Assembly (NCBI GenBank): GCA_963691815.1
Contig: OY829653.1
Span: 33,898,606 to 33,962,605 of the forward strand
From: Echiichthys vipera
Taxonomy: Eukaryota; Chordata; Actinopteri; Perciformes; Trachinidae
Length of the DNA stretch: 64,000 nucleotides
Direction of reading: 5' to 3'
Every line of letters starts with the position of its first letter. Positions within the stretch are counted from its first letter, which is position 1. Below are positions 52,376 to 63,785 of the stretch, piece by piece. The notes below the pieces were generated by a model. That model saw only the letters and a program-made list of their open reading frames with translations, was not told where the DNA came from and did not search any database. Made by a program: the position numbers and the translations under genes.

Positions 52376-52886
52376 TGTTAGAATAATTGTACATATAGTA
52401 ATCTCATATTTACTCTAATTGCCTTTACATATAAACTAACCTTACTTGGTGTGTGTGTATTGCTAATTTGTGCAGAGTTGTTTTGCAGGTAGAAGAAATC
52501 AGATAAGCATGACTGCTGATGAGTCAACAAAGAGGTATCTGTGCAAAAACAGAAACTGCTCATCTGTTTAAAGACAGAACATGTTTCATGGACAAGCAAC
52601 ATGTGCCCCCTCTCCCATAGAGCTATAACTCATGAAGATAATGAATTGAGCAACATGTGAAGAGTTGCAGTTGTGTGTCCCTTCTCCCTTACAGCCTTAA
52701 CTCATATTGTAACTAGGGACCAACTAAAGGAAATAAAAAGAAAGGGCTCGGCAGAGTGTGTTTCAGAGCTGTAGGAGATTGTAACTGAACGCGTCTCTGT
52801 CCGTTCTCCTTGCAAGTAAAACATATAACTCTTGTCTTTCTCTCTTTTGTTATGGTTTGGATGTTTCGGGTTGCTTGAACCTGACA
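52376..52886 (+). repeat. ERV 2 3' LTR
   Basis: 511 bp, TGTTAGAATAATTG...CTTGAACCTGACA. AATAAAAAGAAAGGGC near 52731 may be the TATA/initiation region. The TG..CA ends form a short imperfect inverted repeat. It is single in the window; no 5' partner was found. Confidence 0.75.
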
Positions 52887-52936
52887 ATAAATATACATAT
52901 ATATATGTATATATGTAAGCGTTTGCATTTGTCCGA

Positions 52937-53285
52937 TTCATGTGTGAATCAGAAAATACCATAGAAAAGTAAATCCAAACACATATTCTTCATATTTAGG
53001 CTACCTTACAAATGTATTACTTTGAGATTTGTATTTTTAAAGCTTCCAAACAAAAGTTACCGTCTAATCCATGCAAACGTGGTTTTAGACGTTTCAGAGC
53101 TTGAAAAGGCTGGAAATTACGTTTTTAAGCGTTTAACAGCTTGTTAAGGCTGGAAATGAAAATTCATGTGTGAATCGGACAAATGCCATAGAAAAGTGAA
53201 TACAAACACATACTCTTCATATTTAGGCTACCGTACACATATATTACTGTGAGATTTGTATTTTAAAGCTTCCAAACAGAAGTTG
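52937..53285. repeat. About 224-bp duplicated unit
   Basis: ATTCATGTGTGAATC, CCATAGAAAAGT, CACATA.TCTTCATATTTAG and GAGATTTGTATTTT occur at 52937-53060 and again at 53161-53285 with a few changes. The stretch between them repeats AAGGCTGGAAAT twice. Looks like 1.5 units of a satellite. Confidence 0.75.
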
Positions 53286-53732
53286 GTATGTGTGTGTATA
53301 TATATATATATATGCATGTGTCTTTATATATGTGTGTTTGCGTGTGTGTATATATGTGTATATACGTGTGTATATATATATATATATGTGTATATATACA
53401 TATATACACATGCATATATATATATATTTGTGTGTGTGTATGTATACACATATATGTATACACACAAATATATATGCATATGTATACACACATATACACA
53501 TATATAAACACATACATATACACACATATATACATATATATACACACACACACGCATATATATACTGTGTATATATACATATATACACATACATATATAC
53601 ATATATACACACACATATGTACACATATTTATACATATACACACACATATATATACATATATAGACATATATATATATACACACATTATTACACACACAC
53701 ACACATATATTTACACATACTTATATATATGT

Positions 53733-53763
<31 letters not shown>

Positions 53764-53795
53764 CTCATATATATACAAACACACACAAATACATA
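53286..53795. repeat. Long TA/CA/TG microsatellite
   Basis: About 500 bp of TATATA, CACACA and TGTGTA mixtures. Long open frames of Tyr/Ile/Cys/His/Thr on both strands are artefacts of the repeat. Confidence 0.95.
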
Positions 53796-53811
53796 CACAT
53801 CTAATGAGAAT

Positions 53812-53835
53812 GTGAATGAGAACATTCACAGGCTT
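53812..53835 (+). repeat. Penelope-like tail end / small palindrome
   Basis: AATGAGAACATTCACAGGCTT is identical to the end of the Penelope-like fragment at 59138-59158. TGTGAATG..CATTCACA forms an 8-bp hairpin. Confidence 0.5.
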
Positions 53836-54157
53836 ATACACATCTACACATAAATACACACAAATATGACGGCCCGCCTCCTGGTCTGGTACGTGCTGAC
53901 GTGTTACGCTGACGTATTACGTTATTTCCGGTGCTTGTGTGTTGGTCACTAGTTGTTGTTTCACTGTTAGCTGCTCTCACTAAATCAACTGTTTTTGCTA
54001 TAATATTCACCACAGCGGCTAACTGCCGCTTAACATTTTATCATCAACTAGTTCTACTCAAGCACTCACAGCTCTCCTTCTTTCAGCCGCTTTCTTGCTA
54101 TCTAATCGTTACACGCTGTTAGCCACTTTAGCTTAGCAGTTAGCTTCACGGCTGGTG

Positions 54158-55048
54158 ACGGCTTCCCCCGCTTTCTCTCCTGCCCTCTCTTGCTCGGAGT
54201 GTCGTATGTTTAGCTACTCCTCTGCCTCCTTTAGTGATAATGGTAAGTGTAATAGGTGTAGCGTATTTGTAGCGTTGGAGGCGAGGCTCAGTGAGTTAGA
54301 GGCACGGCTTCGCACCATGGAAGCTCAGTCTTAGGCTACAGTAGCTAGCCGGCCACCTACAACTTTAGCCGGTGCGAAGCCACATAGTGTAGCGTTAGCT
54401 CCTGCCAGCCCTCCCCCGGCAATCCCTGAGCAGCCAGGGTCCTCCTGGGTGACTGTGAGAGGAAAGCATAGTTCTAAATCGAAGCCCATGGTTAACCATC
54501 CGCCCGTTCACGTTTCAAACAAGTTTTCTCCACTCAGTGACACGCCTGCTGAGGAAACAACACTGGTTATTGGCAGCTCCATTTTGAGAAACGTGAACTT
54601 AGTGACACCAGGGACCATAGTAAAATGCATCCCAGGGGCCAGAGCGGGCGACATTGAATCCCATTTGAAACTTCTGGCTAAGTATAAACGTAAATATGGT
54701 AGGATTGTTATTCACGTCGGCGGTAATGACACCCGATTACGTCAATCGGTGGTCACTAAAATTAATGTGGAGTCGGTGTGTGCTTATGCAAAAACTATGT
54801 CGGACTCCGTAATTTTCTCTGGTCCCCTGCCCAACTTGACTTGCGATGACATGTATAGCCGCATGTCATCATTCCGTCGCTGGCTGTCTGGATGGTGCCG
54901 GGTAAATAATGCGGGCTTCGTAGATAATTGGCAGTCTTTCTGGGGAAAACCTGGTCTTATTAGGAGAGATGGTATTCATCCTACTTTGGAGGGTGCCGCT
55001 CTCATATCTAAGAACCTGGACGCAGTTGTTAGCGGCCTAAAACCATGA
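54158..55048 (+). pseudogene. L2 ORF1: CxxC, coiled coil and SGNH esterase, copy C
   Basis: Expected start ACG at 54158-54160, where copy D has ATG: start lost. N-terminus with CSEC and CNRC (a possible small zinc motif), heptad Leu/Glu region VALEARLSELEARLRTMEAQ, then a TAG at 54332-54334. From 54449 it is open to 55048. SGNH-hydrolase blocks: GSSILR (nucleophile Ser), GARAGDI, HVGGNDTRLR (block III) and RDGIHPTLEGA (block V, Asp-His), so the catalytic set is complete. ORF1 esterase domains are known in CR1/L2 LINEs, where they are thought to help RNP or membrane interaction. The two lesions make the copy defective at the N-terminus. Confidence 0.88.
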
Positions 55049-55117
55049 CAACCCAGCGTTGGGATCAGGAAGCAGAGTCGCAGTTTACTACACCTCTCTG
55101 CGCTGCCCTTATCGCAG

Positions 55118-58100
55118 GTGCCCAGGAAGCAGAGTGGCAGTCTTACACACCTCTCTGCGCTCCCTGTGGAGCATTTTCCAGCTCAGTTTAGTATACAAAC
55201 ACTGTCTGCCCCACGATCATTTAAATTAAACAGATCAAAAATGAACAGAAGAGGAGCTATAAAGAGAAAGTTGATACAAATCAACGCAAAATCTGCGACT
55301 ATGCAACAATATCAGAAAATAAAATGTGGACTTTTAAACATTAGATCTCTGTCATCAAAAGCTGTATTAGTAAACGATCTGATATCAGATAACTATATTG
55401 ATTTACTCTGTCTGACTGAAACATGGCTGCTTCCCGAAGAATATGTTAGCCTAAATGAATCCACTCCTCCCAGTCATATTAATACTTATATTCCTCGAGG
55501 CAGTGGTCGAGGAGGAGGCGTTGCAGCTATTTATGACTCAGGCCTATTAATAAACCCTAAACCTAAACTAAATTATAATTCATTTGAAAGTCTTGTTCTT
55601 AGTCTTTCATATTCAACCTGGAAAACTGTGCATCCGATTATACTTGTTATAGTGTACCCGGCTCCCGGTCCCTACTCTGTATTTCTGTCTGAATTCCCAG
55701 AGTTTCTGTCAAATTTAGTCCTCAAATCTGACAATGTAATCATTGTAGGTGATTTTAATATTCATGTGGACAGCGATAATAATAGTCTCAGTATCGCGTT
55801 TATCTCTCTATTAGATTCGATTGGTTTTAGTCAGAGTGTACATAAACCTACTCACTGTTTTAATCACACCCTCGACCTTGTTTTGGTTTATGGTGTGGAA
55901 ATTAATGACTTAATAGTCTTTCCACAGAATCCTATTTTATCAGACCATTATTTAATAACTTTTGAATTCATATTACAGGACTACTCACCTCTGGGTAAAA
56001 GTGTCTACACTAGATGTTTATCTGATAGTGCTATAACTAAATTTAAGGAAGCGATTCCATCTGCATTTAATTTAATGCCTTATCCTAATATTCAAGATTC
56101 CTGCACTAACGTTAGTTTCTCAGAAATTGATCACATTGTTGACAGTGTTGCAGGCTCTCTAAGAACAACACTCGACTCTGTTGCTCCTTTAAAAAAGTAG
56201 ATAATAAAACAGAGGAAGTTAGCTCCGTGGTATAACTCACAAACCCGTGAATTAAAACAAATATCGCGAAAGTTGGAAAGTAAATGGCGCTCCACTAAAC
56301 TGGAGGAATCTCACTTAGTCTGGCAAGAAAGTCTTAAAACCTATATGAAGGCCCTCCGTAATGCCAGAGCAGCATATTACTCATCTTTAATAGAGGAGAA
56401 TAAGAGCAATCCTAGATTTCTTTACAGCACTGTAGCCAGGCTGACAGAGAGCCACAGCTCTATTGAGCCATGTATTCCTATAACCCTCAGTAGTAACGAC
56501 TTCATGACCTTCTTTAATGACAAAATTATAACTATTAGAGACAAAATCAACTCGCTTGGCACCAATTTTTCATCAAACCCAGGAACCTTAGAAAATGTAC
56601 GACCTGATATATTCTTGGACTGATTTTCTACAGTCTTCCTTAACAAATTAACATGTACTATTTCAGCATCAAAACATTCTACTTGTCTCCTAGACTCTTT
56701 TCCAACTAGGTTACTTAAAGAAGTGTTACCTTTAATTAGCACTCCTGTATTAGATATGATTAACATGTCTTTATCAGCAGGTTATGTACCACAGTCTTTT
56801 AAAGTAGCTGTAATTAAACCTCTTCTTAAAAAGCCCAGTCTTGATCCTGAGGTACTAGCCAACTATAGACCTATATCTAACCTTCCTTTTCTCTCTAAGA
56901 TCCTCAGGAAATTAGTTGCCAATCAGTTGTGTGACTTTTTACATAATAATGAGATATTTGAGGATTTCCAGTCAGGATTTAGAGCAAATCATAGCACTGA
57001 GAAAGCACTGGTGAAAATTACTAACGACCTTCTAATAGCTTCAGACAAAGGACTTGTCTCTGTACTTGTTTTACTAGATCTTAGTGCTGCCTTCGACACT
57101 ATTGACCATCACATCCTGCTACAGAGACTTGAGCATCTTATTGGCATTAAAGGAACCGCACTGAGCTGGTTTAAGTCATATTTGTCAGATAGATCTCAGT
57201 TTGTACATGTTAATGACAAATCCTCCATGCACACTAAAGTTAGTCACGGAGTCCCACAGGGTTCTGTCCTTGGACCGATTCTTTTCACCTTATATATGCT
57301 TCCCTTAGGAAATATTATAAGGACGCACTAAATTTTCATTGTTATGCTGATGATACACAATTATATTTGTCGATCAAACCAGAAGAAACCCATCAGTTAT
57401 ATAAACTTCAAATGTGCATTAAGGAAATAAAAAGCTGGAGGACCTTCAATTTTCTGATGTTAAACTCAGACAAAACTGAAGTTCTTGTACTTGGCCCCAA
57501 AGGCCTCCGAATCTCAATAGCTAAAGACATTGTTACTCTGGATCATGTTGTGTTGTCCTCCAGCACCACAGTAAGGAATCTGGGTGTTATTTTTGATCAG
57601 GATATGTCCTTCGATTCTCACATAAAACTAACAACAAGGACTGCATATTTTCACCTGCGTAATATTGCAAAAATTAGGAACATTGTGTCTCAGAAAGATG
57701 CAGAGAAACTTGTCCATGCATTTGTTACTTCTAGGCTGGACTATTGCAACTCCTTATTATCAGGCTGCTCCAATAAGTCTGTTAAGAGTCTCCAGTTGGT
57801 CCAAAATGCTGCAGCTCGTGTACTAACTAAAACAAATAGAAGAGAACATATTTCTCCTGTATTACCTTCTCTGCACTGGCTACCTGTAAAATCTAGAATA
57901 GAATTTAAAATCCTTCTCCTTACGTACAAAGCTCTTATTGGTCAGGCTCCGTCGTATCTTAAAGAGCTCATAGTACCGCATCACCCAACTAGATCTCTGC
58001 GCTCTGAGAATGCAGGGCTACTCGTCGTTCCTAGAGTCTCCAAAAGTAGAAGTGGAGGCAGAGCCTTCAGCTACCAAGCTCCTCTCCTGTGGAACAAACT

Positions 58101-58197
58101 CCCAAATGTTATTCGGGAGGCAGACGCTGTCCCCTTATTTAAGAGTAAACTTAAAACTTTCCTTTTTGATAAAGCTTACAGCTCTGGCTTACGATAA
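55118..58197 (+). pseudogene. L2 ORF2: endonuclease-reverse transcriptase, copy C
   Basis: About 1,020 codons. Endonuclease: CGLLNIRSLSSKAVLVND, CLTETWLLPEEY, RGSGRGGGVAAIY, GDFNIHVDSDNN and PILSDHYLITFE. RT: KPLLKKPSLDPEVLANYRPI, LVLLDLSAAFDTIDHHILL (A), GVPQGSVLGPILFTLYMLPL (B) and YADDTQLYMS-type box (C, codons 57343-57354). C-terminal LHWLPVKSRIEFKILLLTYK. Lesions: TAG at 56198-56200 (AAG in D), TGA at 56621-56623 (TGC in B), and a frameshift just before YADD at about 57325. It encodes the enzyme for target-primed reverse transcription but cannot be translated whole. Confidence 0.92.
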
Positions 58198-58832
58198 GAT
58201 TTTATTCTGCTTAATTATGCTGCTATAGGCCTAGTCTGCCGGGGGATAATACTTTTCCTGACACTCTGAGCTTCTCTCCTCTCTGTCTGTACCATTCATG
58301 TCTCATCAATGCATGTTACTAATTCAGCTTCTTCCCCGTAGCTGTTTGTGCTTTGTCGTCTCGCAGGTCTCTGCTGATCGTGGTGGTGCCTGCTGCCGTG
58401 GTCTTACATGACGCTTCCTGCTGCTATTATCACTGTTACTCATATATACTATCACTAGTTTAATAAACTATAAAATTTGTAGCTGTTTCGTAGCTGCTAT
58501 TACCACTACTCATCATTGATCATGTTTGCCACCATAATTATTATAATTTTCATATTCTGTCACCTTAGCTGTGCTTGTTTCTACTATTCTGTTGTATTAA
58601 CTGTCTTAACATATACGCTATATTCACATTACTATAAATATTTTTATAGTTACTGTTAGGCTTTGCTTGCATCTCTGGAAGTGTGTCTGTCTGTCTCTCT
58701 CTGTCCATCTGTGTGTCTTTTATCTCTTTCTCTCTCTCTCTCTTTCCTTTTCTTCCTCCCCAACCGGTCAAGACAGATGGCCGTCCTCCACAGAGCTGGG
58801 TCTGTCCGACGTTCCTGCCTGTCTGCCTGTCT

Positions 58833-59158
58833 GAACGACTGTCGTTCAGACTCAATAGAGCACTAACGAAGTCGAAACCAACTGCCCACCAACGACTGTC
58901 ACTCTAACGACGGGCGTGGGCACTTGGAGCACAAAGGGTGTCAGTGACATCATCGGCCTTGTGAGAGGTTAAATACCTGGATCTCCACACCAGTTAGTTG
59001 GACCAGTCCCAGCCTGGTCAGATGCGTACATGAACTGATGAAGCCTCTTGGATGAGAGGTGAAACGTCTTCCTAGACAAACAACCAGTCCAGTTGTTTTT
59101 GACTGAAATTGCTTTGAGGATAACGATGACCTGGACGAATGAGAACATTCACAGGCTT
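58833..59158 (+). mobile_element. Penelope-like tail fragment, copy 2
   Basis: Homologous to 425-735 but longer at the right end (GATGACCTGGACGAATGAGA..CATTCACAGGC). It includes CTGATGA (59035-59041), GCCTCT/AGAGGT stem (59043-59048, 59055-59060) and GAAAC (59061-59065). It lies between the 3' ends of L2 copies C (+) and D (-). Family call by recollection of fish Neptune/Penelope tails; no coding part is present. Confidence 0.5.
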
Positions 59159-59463
59159 CCAGTAACTATAATAATATCTATAGTAATGTGAATATGACTT
59201 ATATGTTATGGCAGTTAATACAGCAGAATAGTAGAAACAAGCACAGCTAAGGTTATAAATTATAATAGTAGCAGGAAGCGTCATGCAGGACCACGGCAGC
59301 AGGCACCACCACGATCAGCAGAGACCTGCGAGACGACAAAGCACAAACAACTCCGGGGAAGAAGTTGAATAAGTAACATGCATTGATGAGACATGAATGA
59401 TACAGACAGAGAGGAGAGAAGCTCAGAGTATCTAGAAAAGCATTATCCCCGGGCAGAATAGGC

Positions 59464-62073
59464 CTATAGCAGCATAAGAGCTTTGTAGGTAAGGAGAAGG
59501 ATTTTAAATTCTATTCTAGATTTTACAGGTAGCCAGTGCAAAGAAGCTAATACAGGAGAAATATGTTCTCTTCGATTTGTTTTAATTAGTACACGAGCTG
59601 CAGCATTTTGGACCAACTGGAGACTCTTAACAGACTTATTGGAGCAGCCTGATAATAAGGAGTTGCAGTAGTCCAGCCTAGAAGTAACATATGCATGGAC
59701 AAGTTTCTCTGCATCTTTCTGAGACACAATGTTCCTAATTTTCGCAATATTACGCAGGTGAAAATATGCAGTCCTTTTCGTAAATTTTATGTGAGAATCG
59801 AAGGACATATCCTGATCAAAAATAACACCCAGATTCCTTACTGTGGTGCTGGAGGACAACACAACATCATCCAGAGTAACAATGTCTTTAGCTATTGAGT
59901 TTCGGAGGCCTTTGGGGCCAAGTACAATGACTTCAGTTTTATCTGAGTTTAACATCAGAAAATTGCAGGTCATCCAGCTTTTTATTTCCTTAATGCACAT
60001 TTGAAGTTTATCTAACTGATGGGTTTCTTCTGGTTTGATCGACAAATATAATTGTGTATCATCAGCATAACAATGAAAGTTTATGGAGTGCTTCCTTATA
60101 ATATTTCCTAAGGGAAGCATATATAAGGTGAATAGAATCGGTCCAAGGACAGAACCCTGTGGGACTCCGTGACTAACTTTATTGTGAATGGAGGATTTGT
60201 CATTAACATGTACCAACTGAGATCTATCTGATAAATATGACTTAAACCAGCTCAGTGCGGTTGTTTAATGCCAATTAGATGCTCCAGTCTCTGTAGCAGG
60301 ATGTGATGGTCAATAGTGTCAAAGGCAGCACTAAGATCTAGTAAGTACAGAGACAAGTCCTTTGTCTGAAGTTATTAGAAGGTCATTAGTAATTTTTTAC
60401 CAGGGCTGTCTCAGTGCTATGATTCATTCTAAATCCTGATTGGAAGTTCTCAAATAACTCATTATTATGTAAAAAGTCGCACAGCTGATTGGCGACTAAT
60501 TTCTCGAGGATCTTAGAGAGAAAAGGAAGGTTAGATATAGGTCTATAGTTGGCTAGTACCTCTGGATCAAGACTGGGCTTTTTTAGAAGAGGTTTTATTA
60601 CAGCTACTTTAAAAGACTGTGGTACATAACCTGCTGATAAAGACAGTTTAATCATATCTAATACAGGAGTGCTAGCTATAGGTAACACTTCTTTAAGTAA
60701 CCTAGTTGGGATAGAGTCTAGGAGACAAGTAAAGCAGTCCAAGAACATATCAGGTCGTACACTGCTGAAAATAAATCTAGGATTGTTCTTATTCTCCTCT
60801 ATTAAAGATGAGTAATAGGCTGCTCTGTACGGAGGGCCTTCCTATATGTTTTTAGACTTTCATGCCAAGCTAAGCGAGATTCCTCCAATTTAGTAGAGCG
60901 CCATTTACTTTCTAATTTTTGCGATACTTGTTTTAATTCACGGGTTTTTAAGTTATACCACTGAGCTAACTTCCTTTGTTTCATTATCTTCTTTTTTAAC
61001 GGAGCAACAGAGTCAAGGGTTGTTCGTAGTGAGCCTGCAACACTGTCAACAAGGTGATCAATTTCAGAGAAACTAACGTTAGTGCAGGAATCTTGAATAT
61101 TAGGATAAGGCATTAAATTAAATACAGATTGAATCGATTCCTTAAATTTAGTTATAGCACTATCAGATAAACAGAAACTTTTGCCTAGAGGTGAGTAGTC
61201 CTGTAATATGAATTCAAAAGTTATTAAATAATGGTCTGATAAAATAGGATTCTGTGGAAAGACTATTAAGTCATTAATTTCCACACCATAAACCAAAACA
61301 AGGTCGAGGGTGTGATTAAAACAGTGAGTAGGTTTATGTACACTCTGACTAAAACCAATCGAATCTAATAGAGAGATAAATGCAGTACTAAGGCTATTAT
61401 TAACAACGTCCACATGAATATTAAAATCTCCTAAAAGGAGGACTTTATCAGATTTAAGGACTATATTTGACAGAAACTCTGAGAATTCAGACAGAAATTC
61501 TGAGTACGGACCAGGAATACAGTACACTATAACAAGTATAATTGGCTGCACAGTTTTCCAGGTTGAATGTGAAAGACAATGAACAAGACTTTCAAATGAG
61601 TTATAATTTAGTTTAGGGTTTATTAATAGGCCTGAGTCATAAATAGCTGCAACGCCTCCTCCTCGGCCACTGCCTCGAGGAATATGAGTATTAATATGAC
61701 TGGGAGGAGTGGATTCATTTAGGCTAACATATTCTTCGGGACGCAGCCATGTTCCAGTCAGACAGAGTAAATCAATATGGTTATCTGATATCAGATCGTT
61801 TACTAAAACAGCTTTAGATGACAGAGATCTGATGTTTAAAAGTCCACATTTTATTTTCTGATTTTGTTGCATTATCGCAGATTTGGTGTTGATTTGTATC
61901 AAGTTTTTCTGTATAGCGCTTCTTCTGTTCATTTTTGATCTGGTTAATTTAGATGATCTTGGGGCACACAGCGTTTGTATACTATACTGAGCTGGAAAAT
62001 GCTCCACAGGGAGCGCAGAGAGGTGTGTTAGACTGCCACTCTGCTTCCTAGGTACCTGCGATAAGGGCAGCAC
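59464..62073 (-). pseudogene. L2 ORF2, copy D
   Basis: The endonuclease is open from 62073 to 60802 (GLLNIRSLSSKAVLVND, CLTGTWLRPEEY where copy C has TETW, GDFNIHVDVVNN, SDHYLITFE). Glu in the TETW motif is part of the endonuclease active site, so this copy carries a likely inactivating E-to-G change. A deletion and frameshift near 60750-60830 remove a stretch before RT; another frameshift occurs near 60395. RT motifs B (GVPQGSVLGPILFTLYM) and C (YADDTQLYLS, 60058-60069) are intact in 60216-59464. The C-terminus is deleted. Confidence 0.9.
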
Positions 62074-62183
62074 AGAGTGGTGTATTAAATTTTGACTCTG
62101 CTTACTGATCCCAACACTGGGTTTGCATGGTTTTAGACCGCTAACAACTGCGTCCAGGTTCTAAGATATGAGAGCAGCACCCT

Positions 62184-63005
62184 TCAAAGTAGGATGAATA
62201 ACATCTCTCCTAATAAGACCAGCTTTTCCCCACAAAATGTCTGCCAATTATCTACGAAGCCCACTTTATTTACCGGGCACCATCCAGACAGCCAGTAACG
62301 GAATGATGAAATGCGGCTATACATGTCATCGCAAGCCAAGTTTAGCAGGGGACCAGAGAAAATTACGGAGTCCGACATAGTATTTGCATATGCACACACC
62401 GACTCCACATTCATTTTAGTGACCTCCGATTTACGTAATCGGGTGTCATTACCCCCGACGTGAATAACAATCTTATCATATTTACGTTTATCCTTAGCCA
62501 GCAGTTTCAAATCGCCCGCTCTGGCCCCTGGGAGGCATTATACTATGGTCCCTGGTGTCGCTAAGTTCACGTTTCTCAGAATGGAGCTGCCAATAACCAG
62601 TGTTGTTTCCTCAGCATGTGTGCCACTGAGTGGAGAAAACTTGTTTGAAACGTGAACGGGTGGATGGTTAACCATGGGCTTCGATTTAGAACTTTGCCTT
62701 CCTCTCACAGTCACCCAGGAGGACCCTGGCTGCTCAGGGATTGCCGGGGGAGGGTTAGCAGAAGCCAACGCTACACTATGTGGCTTTGCACCGGCTAAAG
62801 ATATAGGTGGCCGGCTAGCTACCGTAGCACAAGACTGAGCTTCCATGGTGCTGAGCCGTGCCTCTAGCTCACTGAGCCTTGCCTCCAGCGCTACAAATAC
62901 ACTACACATATTACATCTACTATTATCACTAAATGGGGCAGAGAAGTAGCTAAACATAAGACACTCCGAGCAAGAGAGAGCAGGAGAGAGAGCGGGGGAA
63001 GCCAT
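62184..63005 (-). pseudogene. L2 ORF1 (esterase), copy D
   Basis: ATG at 63005 gives MASPALSPALSCSECLMFS.., CxxC pairs (CSEC, CNMC), coiled coil ALEARLSELEARLSTMEAQ, then GSSILRNVNL up to 62538. A frameshift near 62520 leads to the frame from 62510 with HVGGNDTRLRKSEV and WLSGWCPVNKVGFVDNW. The C-terminal DGIH block is lost by another shift near 62215. It supplies the start codon that copy C has lost. Confidence 0.85.
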
Positions 63006-63370
63006 CACCAGCCGAGAAGCTAACTTCTATGTTAAAGTGGCTAACAGCGTGTAACGGTTAATTAGCAAGAAAGCAGCTGAAAGAAGGGGAGCTGTGAGTG
63101 CTTGAGTAGAACTAGTTGATGTTTAAATGTTAAGCTGTTACTCTCGCTCTTCCTGTTACCGTAACAACAAGCAACAAACAGAACGCGACTGACACATTTA
63201 GTCAAACAAAACTATAAAGACTGATCAGATAGGTAACGTTATGTTTGACACCGTCATGAAAAACTAAACATAGAGGCATCCAGGAGGACAGCTAATGTTA
63301 CTCAGTCTCTTCCTGTTTATCCGTCACTACAGCAACCTCGTTATTGGTTTTGTTTTATGAATGTACTAAA

Positions 63371-63785
63371 GTAGATTTAGTACATTGACCAAATTAAGTT
63401 AAAAATAAACAAATAAAAAATAGTTTTAATACATTGGCTAAATTAATTTAAAAATAAACAAAAGCAGATTTAGTACAATGACCAAACCAATTAAAAAATA
63501 AATAAATAAGAAGCAGATTTAGTACATTGACCAAACTTATTTAAAAATAAACACACAAAAAGTAGATTTAGTACATTGACTAAATTAATTTAACAATAAA
63601 AAACAAAAAGCAGATTTAGTACATTGACCAAATTAATTAAAAATAAAAAGTAGATTTAGTACTTTGACTAAATTATTTTAAAAATAAATAAATATAAAGC
63701 AGATTTAGTACATTGACTAAATTAAATTAAAAATAAATAAGAAGCAGATTTAGTACATTGACAAAATTAATTTAAAAGTACATAA
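63371..63785. repeat. About 48-bp minisatellite, nine units
   Basis: GCAGATTTAGTACATTGACC and variants start at about 63371, 63420, 63464, 63512, 63560, 63610, 63650, 63698 and 63743, each followed by AAATTAATTTAAAAATAAA-type AT sequence. Confidence 0.9.

Larger units (their letters stand above)
48002..52886 (+). mobile_element. Endogenous retrovirus 2, 5'-truncated
   Basis: It starts inside RT at the edge of the Gmr1-like 3' LTR and continues through RNase H, integrase and env to a 3' LTR (52376-52886). Gag, protease and 5' LTR are absent from the window. Every gene has stops or frameshifts. The family is teleost gamma/epsilon-like by inference, shared with ERV 1. Confidence 0.85.
53868..58823 (+). 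mobile_element. L2 LINE, near full-length copy C
   Basis: The 5' region (53868-54157), ORF1 with esterase domain, ORF2 with endonuclease and RT, and a 3' UTR with CT-rich tract (58690-58760) are all present. The 3' tail is cut at about 58823, where the Penelope-like sequence begins. It is the most complete L2 in the window. Confidence 0.93.
59159..63160 (-). mobile_element. L2 LINE, near full-length copy D
   Basis: From an internal 3' UTR point (59159) through ORF2 and ORF1 to the 5' region. An internal deletion of about 280 bp joins the 3' UTR to ORF2 near 59476 and removes the ORF2 C-terminus. The 5' leader differs from copy C beyond about 63120. Confidence 0.92.

Noticed and set aside
48002..52886. 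Complete provirus
   Set aside because: No 5' LTR, gag or protease in the window, and every gene is interrupted.
53244..53815. Open frames of up to 175 codons on both strands
   Set aside because: They are made only of Tyr, Ile, His, Thr, Cys and Val codons from the TA/CA/TG microsatellite; no real protein.
63371..63785. CRISPR-like regular spacing
   Set aside because: The units are AT-rich, the intervals are homologous to each other rather than unique spacers, and the genome is eukaryotic.
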